From the NCBI GenBank assembly GCA_902776835.1, contig CACYRK010000006.1, positions 92,783 through 156,782 of the forward strand: a stretch of DNA of 64,000 bases, given 5' to 3'. A program made the position numbers and the translations under genes. Shown here in pieces: positions 27,099-34,823 of the stretch. Numbering within the stretch: position 1 is the first letter of the stretch; each line of letters starts with the position of its first letter. The notes below the pieces were generated by a model that was given only the letters and a program-made list of their open reading frames with translations, made no database searches and was not told the DNA's origin. The DNA comes from an uncultured Bacteroidales bacterium. GTDB lineage: Bacteria > Bacteroidota > Bacteroidia > Bacteroidales > Muribaculaceae.

Positions 27099-29187
27099 CC
27101 TGCGGAAACTCGACATACAATACCTGAAAGGCGTAGGCCCCAAGCGTGCCGAGTTGCTGGCCAGCGAACTCGACATCCACACGTTTCACGACCTGCTGTA
27201 CTACTTCCCGTTTCGGCACATCGACCGCAGCACGATTTACCGCATTGCCGACATCAACGGCGACATGCCCTACATCCAAATCAAAGGCCGCTTTATCACC
27301 TTCACCGTGGCTGGCGAAGGGGCTAAGCGGCGTCTGCAGGCTCTGTTCGGCGACGGCAGCGGCACCATCGAGGTGGTGTGGTTCAACCGTGTGAAGAGCA
27401 TCCAGCAGAGTTATCGCAGCGGCGTCGAATATCTGCTCTTTGGCAAGCCCACCGCCTTCCAAAACCACTACAGCATCATCCATCCCGAGGTCGACGAATA
27501 CAAGCCCTCGCAGCCGCAAATGGGTCTGCAAGGGGTGTATAACCTCACCGAGCGCCTGCACAGCCGCGCCTTCAGTTCGCGCACAATAAGCAAACTGGTG
27601 AACACGCTGCTCGCCACCGACGCCGTGAAAAACATTGCCGAGACGCTGCCCGCCAGCCTGCGCGAGAGCCGACGCCTGATGCCGCTGCACGACGCCTTGG
27701 TGGCCATGCACGCGCCAAAAAGCATCGACGAACTGCACCGCGCGCAGTTCCGCATCAAGTATGAGGAACTGTTTTTCCTGCAACTCAACATCCTGCGATA
27801 CATCAAGGGGGAGCATGACAAACTCGATGGCTACAAATTCACGCAGGTGGGCAGTTACTTCCATGATTTCTACCACAACGTGCTCGGCTTTGAACTCACC
27901 GGCGCGCAAAAGCGCGTGATTCGCGAGATGTGGACCGACATGTGCACCGGCCGTCAGATGAACCGCCTGCTGCAGGGCGACGTGGGCAGCGGAAAGACCA
28001 TCGTGGCCTTCATGACGATGCTCATCGCGCTGGGCAACGGCTACCAGGCGTGCATCATGGCCCCCACCGAGATTCTCGCCGGGCAGCATTACGAGACCAT
28101 CAAGGCGCTCGCCGAGCCGCTGGGTGTGACGGTGGCGCTGCTCACTGGGTCAACCCGCAAGCGGCAACGCGACGTCATCCATGCCGGCCTGCAAAGCGGT
28201 GAGTTGCAAATTCTCATCGGCACCCACGCCCTGATTGAGGACAATGTGAAATTTGCCCGCCTTGCGCTTGCCGTCATCGACGAGCAGCACCGCTTCGGCG
28301 TGGCCCAGCGCGCGCGCCTGTGGAAAAAGAGCGACACGCCGCCACACGTGCTTGTGATGACCGCCACGCCCATCCCGCGCACGCTGGCAATGACCGTCTA
28401 TGGCGACCTCGACGTGAGCATCATCGACGAGTTGCCCCCGGGCCGCAAGCCGGTGCATACGGTGATGCGCTACGAGGACCACCGCTACGACGTGTACCGC
28501 TTCATGCACGACCAACTCAGGAAGGGCCGCCAAATCTACGTCGTGTACCCGCTCATCGAGGAGAGCGAGAAACTCGACCTGCACGACCTGCAGGCGGGCT
28601 ACGACACCATCTGCGAGCAATTTGCCAACTATCGTGTGGCCATGGTTCACGGCCGCATGAAGCCCGCCGAGAAGGATCACCAGATGGAACTCTTCGCCAC
28701 GCACCAGGCCCACATCTTAGTTGCCACCACCGTAATCGAGGTGGGTGTAAACGTGCCTAACGCCAGCGTGATGGTCATCGAAAACGCCGAGCGCTTCGGC
28801 CTGTCGCAACTGCACCAGTTGCGCGGCCGAGTGGGCCGTGGCGCCGACCAGAGTTACTGCGTGCTGATGACAAAGTTCAAACTCAACGCCGACACGCGCC
28901 GACGCCTCGAAGTGATGACCGAGACCAACGACGGCTTCCTCATCGCCGAGGAAGACATGCGGCAACGCGGGCCGGGCGACATCGAAGGCACCCAGCAGAG
29001 CGGCATAGCCTTCAACCTTAAGGTGGCCAACCTGGCCACCGATGGCCAACTTGTGCAACTCACACGCGACGACGCGCAGGCAATCCTGAACGCCGACCCG
29101 CTGCTCGAGAGCCCACAGGGCAGACGCCTCGACGCACAGTTGCACCGCCTCTTCGACAAGACGGTAAACTGGGCGCAAATCTCGTGA
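27091..29187 (+). CDS. recG: ATP-dependent DNA helicase RecG
   Basis: A 698-residue RecG, which drives branch migration and fork reversal. The N-terminal wedge domain begins with a helix-hairpin-helix-like LDIQYLKGVGPKRAELLASELD, then an OB fold. The helicase core has Walker A GDVGSGKTIVAFMTML near residue 300, the DEQH box VIDEQHRFGV near 396, MTATPIPRTLAMTVYGDLD near 420 and QLRGRVGRG near 580. It ends with the conserved DIEGTQQSG region. The length matches the family (about 690). Confidence 0.97.
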   Translation: MSDLRKLDIQYLKGVGPKRAELLASELDIHTFHDLLYYFPFRHIDRSTIYRIADINGDMPYIQIKGRFITFTVAGEGAKRRLQALFGDGSGTIEVVWFNRVKSIQQSYRSGVEYLLFGKPTAFQNHYSIIHPEVDEYKPSQPQMGLQGVYNLTERLHSRAFSSRTISKLVNTLLATDAVKNIAETLPASLRESRRLMPLHDALVAMHAPKSIDELHRAQFRIKYEELFFLQLNILRYIKGEHDKLDGYKFTQVGSYFHDFYHNVLGFELTGAQKRVIREMWTDMCTGRQMNRLLQGDVGSGKTIVAFMTMLIALGNGYQACIMAPTEILAGQHYETIKALAEPLGVTVALLTGSTRKRQRDVIHAGLQSGELQILIGTHALIEDNVKFARLALAVIDEQHRFGVAQRARLWKKSDTPPHVLVMTATPIPRTLAMTVYGDLDVSIIDELPPGRKPVHTVMRYEDHRYDVYRFMHDQLRKGRQIYVVYPLIEESEKLDLHDLQAGYDTICEQFANYRVAMVHGRMKPAEKDHQMELFATHQAHILVATTVIEVGVNVPNASVMVIENAERFGLSQLHQLRGRVGRGADQSYCVLMTKFKLNADTRRRLEVMTETNDGFLIAEEDMRQRGPGDIEGTQQSGIAFNLKVANLATDGQLVQLTRDDAQAILNADPLLESPQGRRLDAQLHRLFDKTVNWAQIS

Positions 29188-29368
29188 TGGCTGACTCTGC
29201 CAAAACCATCCAAAATTAATTATAACTGCTTATTAATCACCATTTCCGCTATCCTGGTGCGCTCCGTTAAATATAAATAACATTTAACCGTAACCAATTG
29301 ATACTCAGTGGTGCTTTGCGTTGGTCCCGGCCGCACGCTTTACATGTATAAACCAAACTTTACACTTT

Positions 29369-29409
29369 TTAGTGCTTTATTTTGCCCCCGGTCCAAAATA
29401 AAGCACTAA
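29369..29409. promoter_or_regulatory. 16-bp perfect inverted repeat spanning the promoter of the repeat-protein gene
   Basis: Arms TTAGTGCTTTATTTTG (29369-29384) and CAAAATAAAGCACTAA (29394-29409) surround a 9-base spacer. The -33 TTTG is the end of the left arm and the first bases of the -7 box are in the right arm, so it could be an operator. It could instead be a recG terminator, since TTTTG follows. Confidence 0.7.
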
Positions 29410-29414
29410 TTTTG
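29381..29414 (+). promoter_or_regulatory. Promoter (-33 TTTG, -7 TAATTTTG) of the 17-residue repeat gene
   Basis: TTTG (29381-29384) and TAATTTTG (29407-29414) are 22 nt apart. The start codon is 30 nt downstream. Confidence 0.5.
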
Positions 29415-29444
29415 AGCGTTTTTTAAACAAAATCTCTTTTCACA

Positions 29445-29867
29445 ATGAAGAAATTTCGACTGTTTTCAATCATCGCTCTGCTCGTCATGATGCTTGCCGG
29501 AGCCGACGCCACAGCACAGACTTTGCGCAGCAGCGGCAACTCTTATCTTGGCAAGATTGAGCGCGACGGCACCGTGCGCAGCAGCAGCAACTCCTATCGC
29601 GGCAAGATTGAGCGCGACGGCACCATTCGCAACAGCAGCAACTCTTACATGGGTAAGATTGAGAGCGACGGCACCGTGCGCAACAGCAGCAACTCCTACC
29701 TGGGAAAGGTGGAAAGCGACGGCACCGTGCGCAACAGCAGCAACTCCTGCATCGGAAAAGTGGAAAGCGACGGCACCGTGCGCAACAGCAGCAACTCCTG
29801 CATCGGAAAAGTGGAAAATGTGGACCGCCGGTGGGCAGCCCTGTTCTTCTTCTTTGATTTCTTCTGA
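29445..29867 (+). CDS. Secreted protein of six 17-residue repeats (5-fold beta-flower-like)
   Basis: A 140-residue protein: a signal peptide (MKKFRLFSIIALLVMMLAGADATAQ), then repeats of the form RNSSNSYLGKVESDGTV in strict 17-residue phase. The DNA repeats are 51 bp from 29526 to about 29819; five are complete and the sixth is cut after GKVEN. Repeats 3-6 are nearly identical and cysteine replaces tyrosine in the last two. The repeat resembles the small Bacteroidales proteins called 5-fold beta-flower, in which each repeat gives one blade. The tail, WAALFFFFDFF, is strongly hydrophobic and aromatic. The next gene, an M23 peptidase, starts 49 nt later. Its function is unknown. Confidence 0.75.
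   Translation: MKKFRLFSIIALLVMMLAGADATAQTLRSSGNSYLGKIERDGTVRSSSNSYRGKIERDGTIRNSSNSYMGKIESDGTVRNSSNSYLGKVESDGTVRNSSNSCIGKVESDGTVRNSSNSCIGKVENVDRRWAALFFFFDFF
29526..29819 (+). repeat. 51-bp tandem coding repeat
   Basis: Five and three-quarter units of 51 bp encode the 17-residue motif. The last three units are almost identical at DNA level, which suggests recent unit duplication. Confidence 0.85.
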
Positions 29868-29916
29868 TTGAAAACAGCAACTCTTCACATAATTGAATTA
29901 TTCACTAAAAACGCTT

Positions 29917-30906
29917 ATGAGTATAATACGTAATATTACTTGCGCTGCACTCGTTGCCATCATGGCAATCACGGGAAACAACGCCGTGGCGCAGAATCTT
30001 CAGAGTGCTTCCAACAATTCACGTATGCACGCCAACCTGCTTGCCCGTCAGCAGCGTGTACAAGAACAAATCAAACTCGAGGAGTCGCAGAAGTACGCCT
30101 CGGGACTTTACCAAGAAGAAGAGCCCGAACCCGATATCTATACCGAGGGTTGGGACAGCGGACGCGTAAACCCCTTCAAAGAAGAAGACGTGCCCGATAT
30201 GAAAGTGATCAATGTCAGGAACTATGTGATGCCTATCAAGAGCAACTACGTCACCTCGCACTATGGCTACCGTCCTCGCTTCGGACGCAACCACAAGGGC
30301 GTTGACCTGCGTTGCCCTCTTGGCGACACCGTACGCTCGGCCTTCAGCGGCCGCGTTCGCCTGACCAAATATGAGCGCAACGGCTACGGCTTCTACGTGA
30401 TTGTGCGCCATGAGAACGGCCTGGAGACTGTCTACGGCCACCTCTCGCGCTTCCTCGTTCAGCCCGACCAATATGTCAAAGCCGGACAACCCATCGCACT
30501 CAGCGGTTCCACTGGCCGTTCTACCGGCCCGCACCTGCACTTCGAGACGCGCTTCATGGGCTACGCCATCAACCCCGAGGCAATTTTCGACTTTGAGCAC
30601 CGCGTAACGCACACCGACACCTACACCTTCCGCAAGAGCACCTACACCCAGGCGCGAAGCAACACGCCCGGCCGCAGCGCAAGCGCCACGCCGGCAAAGC
30701 AGGAAACGGTAAGTTACGCCACCACGCAAACCACCACTGCCGCCATCGTGCCAGCAACCGAAGCACGCAGCACTTACAAGGTGCGCAGCGGCGACACCAT
30801 CGAGGGCATCGCCTCGCGTAATGGCGTCACAGTGGCACAAATCAAGCGCATGAACGGCCTTAGCGGCAACACGCTGCGCACCGGACAAGTGTTGAAAATA
30901 AAATAA
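29917..30906 (+). CDS. M23 family (LytM) metallopeptidase with C-terminal LysM
   Basis: A 329-residue exported peptidoglycan endopeptidase or division/shape factor. Signal peptide: MSIIRNITCAALVAIMAITGNNAVAQ. The M23 domain at about 105-215 has SHYGYRPRFGRNHKGVDLRCPLGDTV (zinc ligands H and D of HxxxD) and STGRSTGPHLHFETRF (the HxH ligand motif), so it is probably catalytic. A Thr/Ala/Ser linker leads to a LysM domain, YKVRSGDTIEGIASRNGVTVAQIKRMNGL, at the C-terminus, which binds glycan strands. TTG at 29893 would add eight residues ahead of the signal peptide, so ATG at 29917 is preferred. It probably forms a unit with the upstream repeat protein. Confidence 0.93.
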   Translation: MSIIRNITCAALVAIMAITGNNAVAQNLQSASNNSRMHANLLARQQRVQEQIKLEESQKYASGLYQEEEPEPDIYTEGWDSGRVNPFKEEDVPDMKVINVRNYVMPIKSNYVTSHYGYRPRFGRNHKGVDLRCPLGDTVRSAFSGRVRLTKYERNGYGFYVIVRHENGLETVYGHLSRFLVQPDQYVKAGQPIALSGSTGRSTGPHLHFETRFMGYAINPEAIFDFEHRVTHTDTYTFRKSTYTQARSNTPGRSASATPAKQETVSYATTQTTTAAIVPATEARSTYKVRSGDTIEGIASRNGVTVAQIKRMNGLSGNTLRTGQVLKIK

Positions 30907-30982
30907 TAGTGAGATTTTTGATAATCACAAAACACCTGAGAAAGTAGTAACAATTAAAGATAATAAACACGTGAAAGGAGAA

Positions 30983-31015
30983 CGGAGATGCTTGTGAAAG
31001 CCTCTCCGCTTTTTT
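30983..31015 (+). terminator. Rho-independent terminator after the M23 gene
   Basis: CGGAGA (30983-30988) / TCTCCG (31003-31008), with inner pairs CTT/AAG, is followed by CTTTTTT. Confidence 0.75.
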
Positions 31016-31097
31016 ATAGCAACTATAGGGGCGATAGCAACTATAGGGGCTATAGAGGAAATAGCAATTACAGAGGCTATAACTATATAGGCTATTG
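31016..31097. repeat. 9-bp-phased ATAG repeat array
   Basis: ATAGCAACT, ATAGGGGCG, ATAGCAACT, ATAGGGGCT, ATAGAGGAA, ATAGCAATT, ACAGAGGCT follow in 9-bp phase, then degenerate into ATAACT and ATATAGGCT. The array lies between two convergent genes, starting at the end of the terminator T-tract. A short ORF through it encodes NYRG repeats and is not considered a gene. Confidence 0.85.
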
Positions 31098-31118
31098 TTT
31101 GGTGGGGATAAATAAAAG

Positions 31119-31148
31119 CGGCGGCAGGGCTGTGAGGCCTTGCCGCCG
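31119..31148 (-). terminator. Terminator of the thioredoxin-fold gene
   Basis: Stem CGGCGGCA (31119-31126) / TGCCGCCG (31141-31148), followed on the minus strand by CTTTTATTT. Confidence 0.7.
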
Positions 31149-31184
31149 TTGCCGGGCTAACCGCCCGGTGATGGGTAGCGCCGC

Positions 31185-31664
31185 TTAAAGTTGCTTAAGT
31201 TCGCTGGCGCTGGGGTTGATTGCCGCCACCTTTCCGGTGGGGTCGATGAGCAACGACGTCAACCGTTCGTCGCTTTGTCGCCACAGGTTCATCACCTGTT
31301 CGCGCTCGTGTGCGTCGACGTGCCACTGGGCAGAGCCCTGCACGTTGTCACATGCCACAAGCAGGTTAAAAAGCCCGCGACTGCGGTCCAGGTTCACGCC
31401 CACGTGGGCAAACCCATTGCCGCTTTCAGCAGCGCGTGCATGCTCGATGTTGAGCAGTCGCGACTGCGGCTCTGCCGAGGTCCAGAAGGTTACGAGCACC
31501 CACTGTCCGCGGTACTGCGCGAGCGACTTTTCGCCTTGTTCACCAGTCAGATGCAGCGAGGGAGCCTGGAAGCCAACACGGGCATCGGCGGGGGCTGTGT
31601 AGCGTGCCGAAGTGAAAACCACAACGAGCGCCACTGTCGCAAGCGCAAACAATGCTTTGTTCAT
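31185..31664 (-). CDS. Exported thioredoxin-fold (TlpA-like) protein without active-site cysteines
   Basis: A 159-residue protein with an N-terminal signal or anchor segment (MNKALFALATVALVVVFTSA). The fold is recognisable as the TlpA/AhpC-TSA type: GFQAPSLHLTGEQGEKSLAQYRGQWVLVTFWTSAEPQSRLLNIE keeps the beta1 and W-x-x-x framework, and LTSLLIDPTGKVAAINPSASEL is the usual beta-hairpin and C-terminal part. Where active members have WCxxC, this one has WTSAEPQSR, with neither cysteine. The only cysteine in the mature part is in a later helix (VACDNVQG). It is therefore unlikely to be a thiol oxidoreductase and may bind a partner or ligand. A -7-like TAACTTTG lies about 143 nt upstream (31807-31814). 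Confidence 0.8.
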   Translation of the reverse strand: MNKALFALATVALVVVFTSARYTAPADARVGFQAPSLHLTGEQGEKSLAQYRGQWVLVTFWTSAEPQSRLLNIEHARAAESGNGFAHVGVNLDRSRGLFNLLVACDNVQGSAQWHVDAHEREQVMNLWRQSDERLTSLLIDPTGKVAAINPSASELKQL

Positions 31665-31994
31665 TCAATTCAATTTTCGGTTAATAATCGGAGAAAAAGC
31701 GCGACAACCGTCGGGCCTATTCCCTGCCGATTTTCGGCGAGCCAAGGCGTGCCATCAGGCATCGTCTTGCCCCCTGGGAGAGAGGCTTGTTCTCACAAAG
31801 GGACTGCAAAGTTACACCATCTGGCGCCACCGCACAAAACATTTACTGTTAAAAAATCTTCAAGTGCAATGCAAACGATTGACGAACAAAGGCTTGTCAA
31901 GATATGACAAACCGATGCTCACATTTTTTTCCGCAACTATGCACTCTATATGAAAAAAAATGCCTAATTTAGTTGTCGAAAATTCGCAACTATC
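31665..31994. other. 330-bp intergenic region between divergent genes
   Basis: No gene is seen here. It contains one minus-strand -7 box (TAACTTTG, 31807-31814), giving a long leader for the thioredoxin-fold gene. For the plus-strand DUF695 gene only an imperfect box, TAATTTAG near 31965, is visible. Confidence 0.5.
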
Positions 31995-32447
31995 ATGGCA
32001 AAGATAATCATCCCCGACGACTGGTGGACGGCACCCGCCACCAGCGACGACGACCAGACCGTCATGGTCACCGGACGGCGAGCACTGCAGCACATCATCG
32101 ACATGGGCGTGTACAACTACCGCGTGGAGGTCACCTGGCAGTATGACGACCAGCACCGCGGCATGCCCGACGTGGAGACGAGCAAACTGATGCAAAACGT
32201 CACCGAAGCGCTTGACAGCGAGTTCATGCGCGACCCGGTGGCGGTGCTCACAGGCATCTACACCGGCGCCGGCGAGCGCAACTGGGTGTTCTACACCCGC
32301 TCGCTGCACATCTTCCAGCGCAAGTTTAACGAAATACTGGCTCCGCTGCCTGCCATGCCACTCACTTTCCGTGCCGAGGAAGACCCCCAATGGGAAGAAT
32401 ACCACGAGATGAGCCAGTGCGAAGTCACTGTAATCGACTCAAACTGA
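31995..32447 (+). CDS. DUF695 domain protein
   Basis: A 150-residue cytoplasmic protein of the DUF695 family, known only as a domain of unknown function. Family traits are DDWWTAPAT near the start, YRVEVTWQYDDQHRGMP in the middle, VLTGIYTGAGERNWVFYTRS near residue 90 and FNEILAPLPAMPLTF near 115. No signal peptide, transmembrane helix or catalytic motif is seen. It stands alone between divergent and convergent neighbours. Confidence 0.82.
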   Translation: MAKIIIPDDWWTAPATSDDDQTVMVTGRRALQHIIDMGVYNYRVEVTWQYDDQHRGMPDVETSKLMQNVTEALDSEFMRDPVAVLTGIYTGAGERNWVFYTRSLHIFQRKFNEILAPLPAMPLTFRAEEDPQWEEYHEMSQCEVTVIDSN

Positions 32448-32490
32448 CCACTCCGCAATCTCACATAGCCACCATAGAAATCACAAATAA

Positions 32491-32522
32491 TTTAGGGATG
32501 CGCTTTTCGGCACATCCCTAAA
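32491..32522. terminator. Bidirectional terminator between DUF695 and fabG
   Basis: A 10-bp stem TTTAGGGATG / CATCCCTAAA lies between the convergent genes. Two 9-bp-phased ATAG units (ATAGCCACC, ATAGAAATC at 32465-32482) sit just before it. Confidence 0.7.
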
Positions 32523-32550
32523 ATGCTTGTTTCGTAAAATAAACGCCTGA

Positions 32551-33297
32551 TTACATGTTCATGCCGCCATCCACTTGGATAACCTGACCAGTGACGTAAC
32601 TGGCCATGTCGCTGGCCAGGAAGGTTGCCACGTTGGCGATGTCGTCGACGGTGCCGCCACGGCGCAGAGGAATCTTCTGAGCCCACTCTTTGCGCACCTC
32701 TTCGGGCAGAGCCTGGGTCATTGCGGTGTCGATAAAGCCCGGCGCGATGGCGTTGGCGCGGATGCCGCGGCTGCCCATCTCCTGTGCTACGCTCTTGGCC
32801 AGGGCGATAAGGCCGGCCTTCGACGCGGCATAGTTGGCCTGTCCGGCATTGCCGTGAACGCCCACCACACTGGCCATATTAATGATTGAGCCCACGCGCT
32901 GGCGCATCATGATAGGCAGCAAAGCGTGGATGAAGTTGAATGCCGATTTCAGGTTCACTGCAATCACAGCGTCCCACTGAGCCTCGGTCATGCGCAGCAT
33001 GATGCCGTCCTTGGTAATTCCGGCGTTGTTCACCAGAATGTCGATGCGGCCGAAGTCGGCGTGGATTTGCTTCACCACCTCCTCGGTCTCGGCAAAGTTG
33101 GCGGCGTTGCTGGCATAGCCCTTTGCGCGCACGCCCAGTGCGGCAATCTCTTGCTCGGTCTGCTTGCCGTTCTCGTCAATGACCAGGTCGGTAAACGCGA
33201 TGTCGGCACCCTCGGCGGCAAATTTCAGTGCGATAGCCTTGCCAATGCCACGTGCGGCACCGGTGATCAAGGCGACTTTTCCTTCTAATAATTTCAT
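32551..33297 (-). CDS. fabG: 3-oxoacyl-ACP reductase FabG
   Basis: A 248-residue short-chain dehydrogenase that reduces 3-oxoacyl-ACP with NADPH in fatty-acid elongation. TGAARGIGKAIALKFA at 12-27 is the TGxxxGIG cofactor loop, NNAGITKDGIMLRMTEAQWDAVI near 90 is the NNAG block, INMASVVGVHGNAGQANYAASKAGL near 140-160 supplies catalytic Ser, Tyr and Lys, and the C-terminus YVTGQVIQVDGGMNM is typical of FabG. No other fab gene is adjacent, so the assignment to FabG over other SDR members rests on overall similarity. Confidence 0.93.
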   Translation of the reverse strand: MKLLEGKVALITGAARGIGKAIALKFAAEGADIAFTDLVIDENGKQTEQEIAALGVRAKGYASNAANFAETEEVVKQIHADFGRIDILVNNAGITKDGIMLRMTEAQWDAVIAVNLKSAFNFIHALLPIMMRQRVGSIINMASVVGVHGNAGQANYAASKAGLIALAKSVAQEMGSRGIRANAIAPGFIDTAMTQALPEEVRKEWAQKIPLRRGGTVDDIANVATFLASDMASYVTGQVIQVDGGMNM

Positions 33298-33358
33298 TGT
33301 GTTGTGTTATAATTTTTTGTTACGTGAATTTTCAGACTGCGAAATTACACATTTTCGG

Positions 33359-34490
33359 TCACGTGGCCAAATCTTGTTGGGTGTTTGATGGCTGTACGGG
33401 GTTGATTTTCACGTCGGGCAGCCACCGCAGCACATATCGATAGACGATTGCCGCGACAACCGACAGCGCCAAGTAAGGCAGCAGATAGGGATATACACCG
33501 GCGTCGAGCACAGTGGCGCTGTTGCGGCAAAAGAGCATACGCAACACGGGGTGCACGACAAAGAGCATGGCCGAGAGTTGTCCGACCCAGACAAATGGCC
33601 TCAGCACCACACCCCGGCACAGTTTGGTGAGCGACATTATAAAGGCCACCTCCATCAGCGGTACCTGCAGCCACAGATAGAAGTTATAGTTTGCCACGAA
33701 CAGCAGCGCAAAGGCCAGCAGGCACAGCGCGGCCCAGGCCCAGCGGCTCAGCCGCCACTCTCTGGCAAAGCGCGCCGCCAGCACACCCAATCCGAAGGGC
33801 AGGGCGCCGAAAAAAAGTTGTAACGCAGATAGTGGATGAGGGCGCCGTGAGGGTCGCAGAGCGCCTGGACGACCAGGCACACCACAATCATAGCCACCAC
33901 GGGCCAGATGCGGCTGGCGCGGCTGGCCGTGCTGGGGCGGTAGAGCACCAGGCGGTAAATCACGTACATCTCCATAATCATCCCGAAAAACCAGAACGGG
34001 CCGGGAAAGATGGCGGTGGCGGGGTTTGGCGCGGCGGTGATATTGACCACTGTGAGCAACTGCGCCACAATGTTTTGCCAACTGGTGGCAAGTGTCCAGA
34101 AGTTGTAGAAGGCGTAGATTAGATGGAACGCCAGCAATGGCAACAGCATCAAGCGCAGCAGTTTCAAGTAGCGGTAGGCGACAAAGCCGCCTATCTTCAC
34201 CTGCACGCCGGGCCGCTCATATTTCTTCACCAAACCATATCCGCTTAGGAAAGCAAACACGTACACGCCAAGATGATTAGCGTGGACACATAAATGGGAA
34301 AAATGCTTGTGGGATGCGAAATGTGGTCGAGAAGCAATTGGCCATTCTTGAGGCTGAAGTCAAACTCATTTTCCCGCATGGCACCTGTCAGGAAATGACA
34401 AAAGTTGTGCATCATCACACAAAGTATGGCGAAGCCCTTCATTGCGTTGCACTCGGTGCTGCTAAGAAATTGGTTATGCTGATTCTCCAT
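33359..34490 (-). pseudogene. Acyltransferase family 3 gene broken by two frameshifts
   Basis: Three minus-strand frames join into one acyltransferase-3 membrane protein of about 377 residues. Piece 1 (from ATG at 34488) is MENQHNQFLSSTECNAMKGFAILCVMMHN, with the start-type motif KGFAILCVMMHNF. Near 34270 the frame must shift to continue as GVYVFAFLSGYGLVKKY, the conserved second helix. A second shift falls in a seven-base run (A on the plus strand, 33810-33816); one extra base would restore YNFFFGALPFGLGVLAARF. The remaining helices run on to VYRYVLRWLPDV. Both lesions look like single-base deletions. Intact relatives O-acetylate surface glycans. Either the gene is decaying or these are assembly errors; the second site is in a homopolymer, the first is not. 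Confidence 0.82.
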
Positions 34491-34507
34491 CGCTATAGTT
34501 TATAACC

Positions 34508-34747
34508 TGAATTATTCACGCTACTTACTACTGCAAATGACAATGGTCTGCACCTGGGCGCGAATCTTGTGCAAGCCGAATGCAACACAATGCTTGCTTT
34601 GTCGTTGTTGAGGCGCCGCCAAGATTATTTAATGCTCGCACCTTCTTCTTGAATGTAGGATTTACTACATCCTGCGTTGGCGTCGCTGCGCTCACGCTGA
34701 TGCACAAACCCTTGTCATCTTCGCCACGCAGCAGTGTGAATAATCCA
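34508..34747. repeat. Intergenic stretch bounded by a 15-bp imperfect inverted repeat
   Basis: TGAATTATTCACGCT (34508-34522) and AGTGTGAATAATCCA (34733-34747) pair at 13 of 15 positions, enclosing 210 bp without a convincing gene. It may be another small non-autonomous element between the broken acyltransferase gene and glyA. Confidence 0.4.
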
Positions 34748-34756
34748 AGATAAAAA

Positions 34757-34790
34757 GGTGTGTCGCCGCAATTGTGACGGGCGACACACC
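34757..34790 (-). terminator. Terminator of glyA
   Basis: An 11-bp perfect stem GGTGTGTCGCC (34757-34767) / GGCGACACACC (34780-34790) is followed on the minus strand by TTTTTATC. Confidence 0.8.
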
Positions 34791-34823
34791 CTGATAGGTT
34801 GGTTGATTTACCGTGTCTTACGA

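Noticed and set aside
30988..31188. 66-codon ORF with NYRG repeats on the plus strand
   Set aside because: It runs through a terminator and the 9-bp-phased array; the protein repeat is simply three codons per 9-bp unit. No promoter leads into it.
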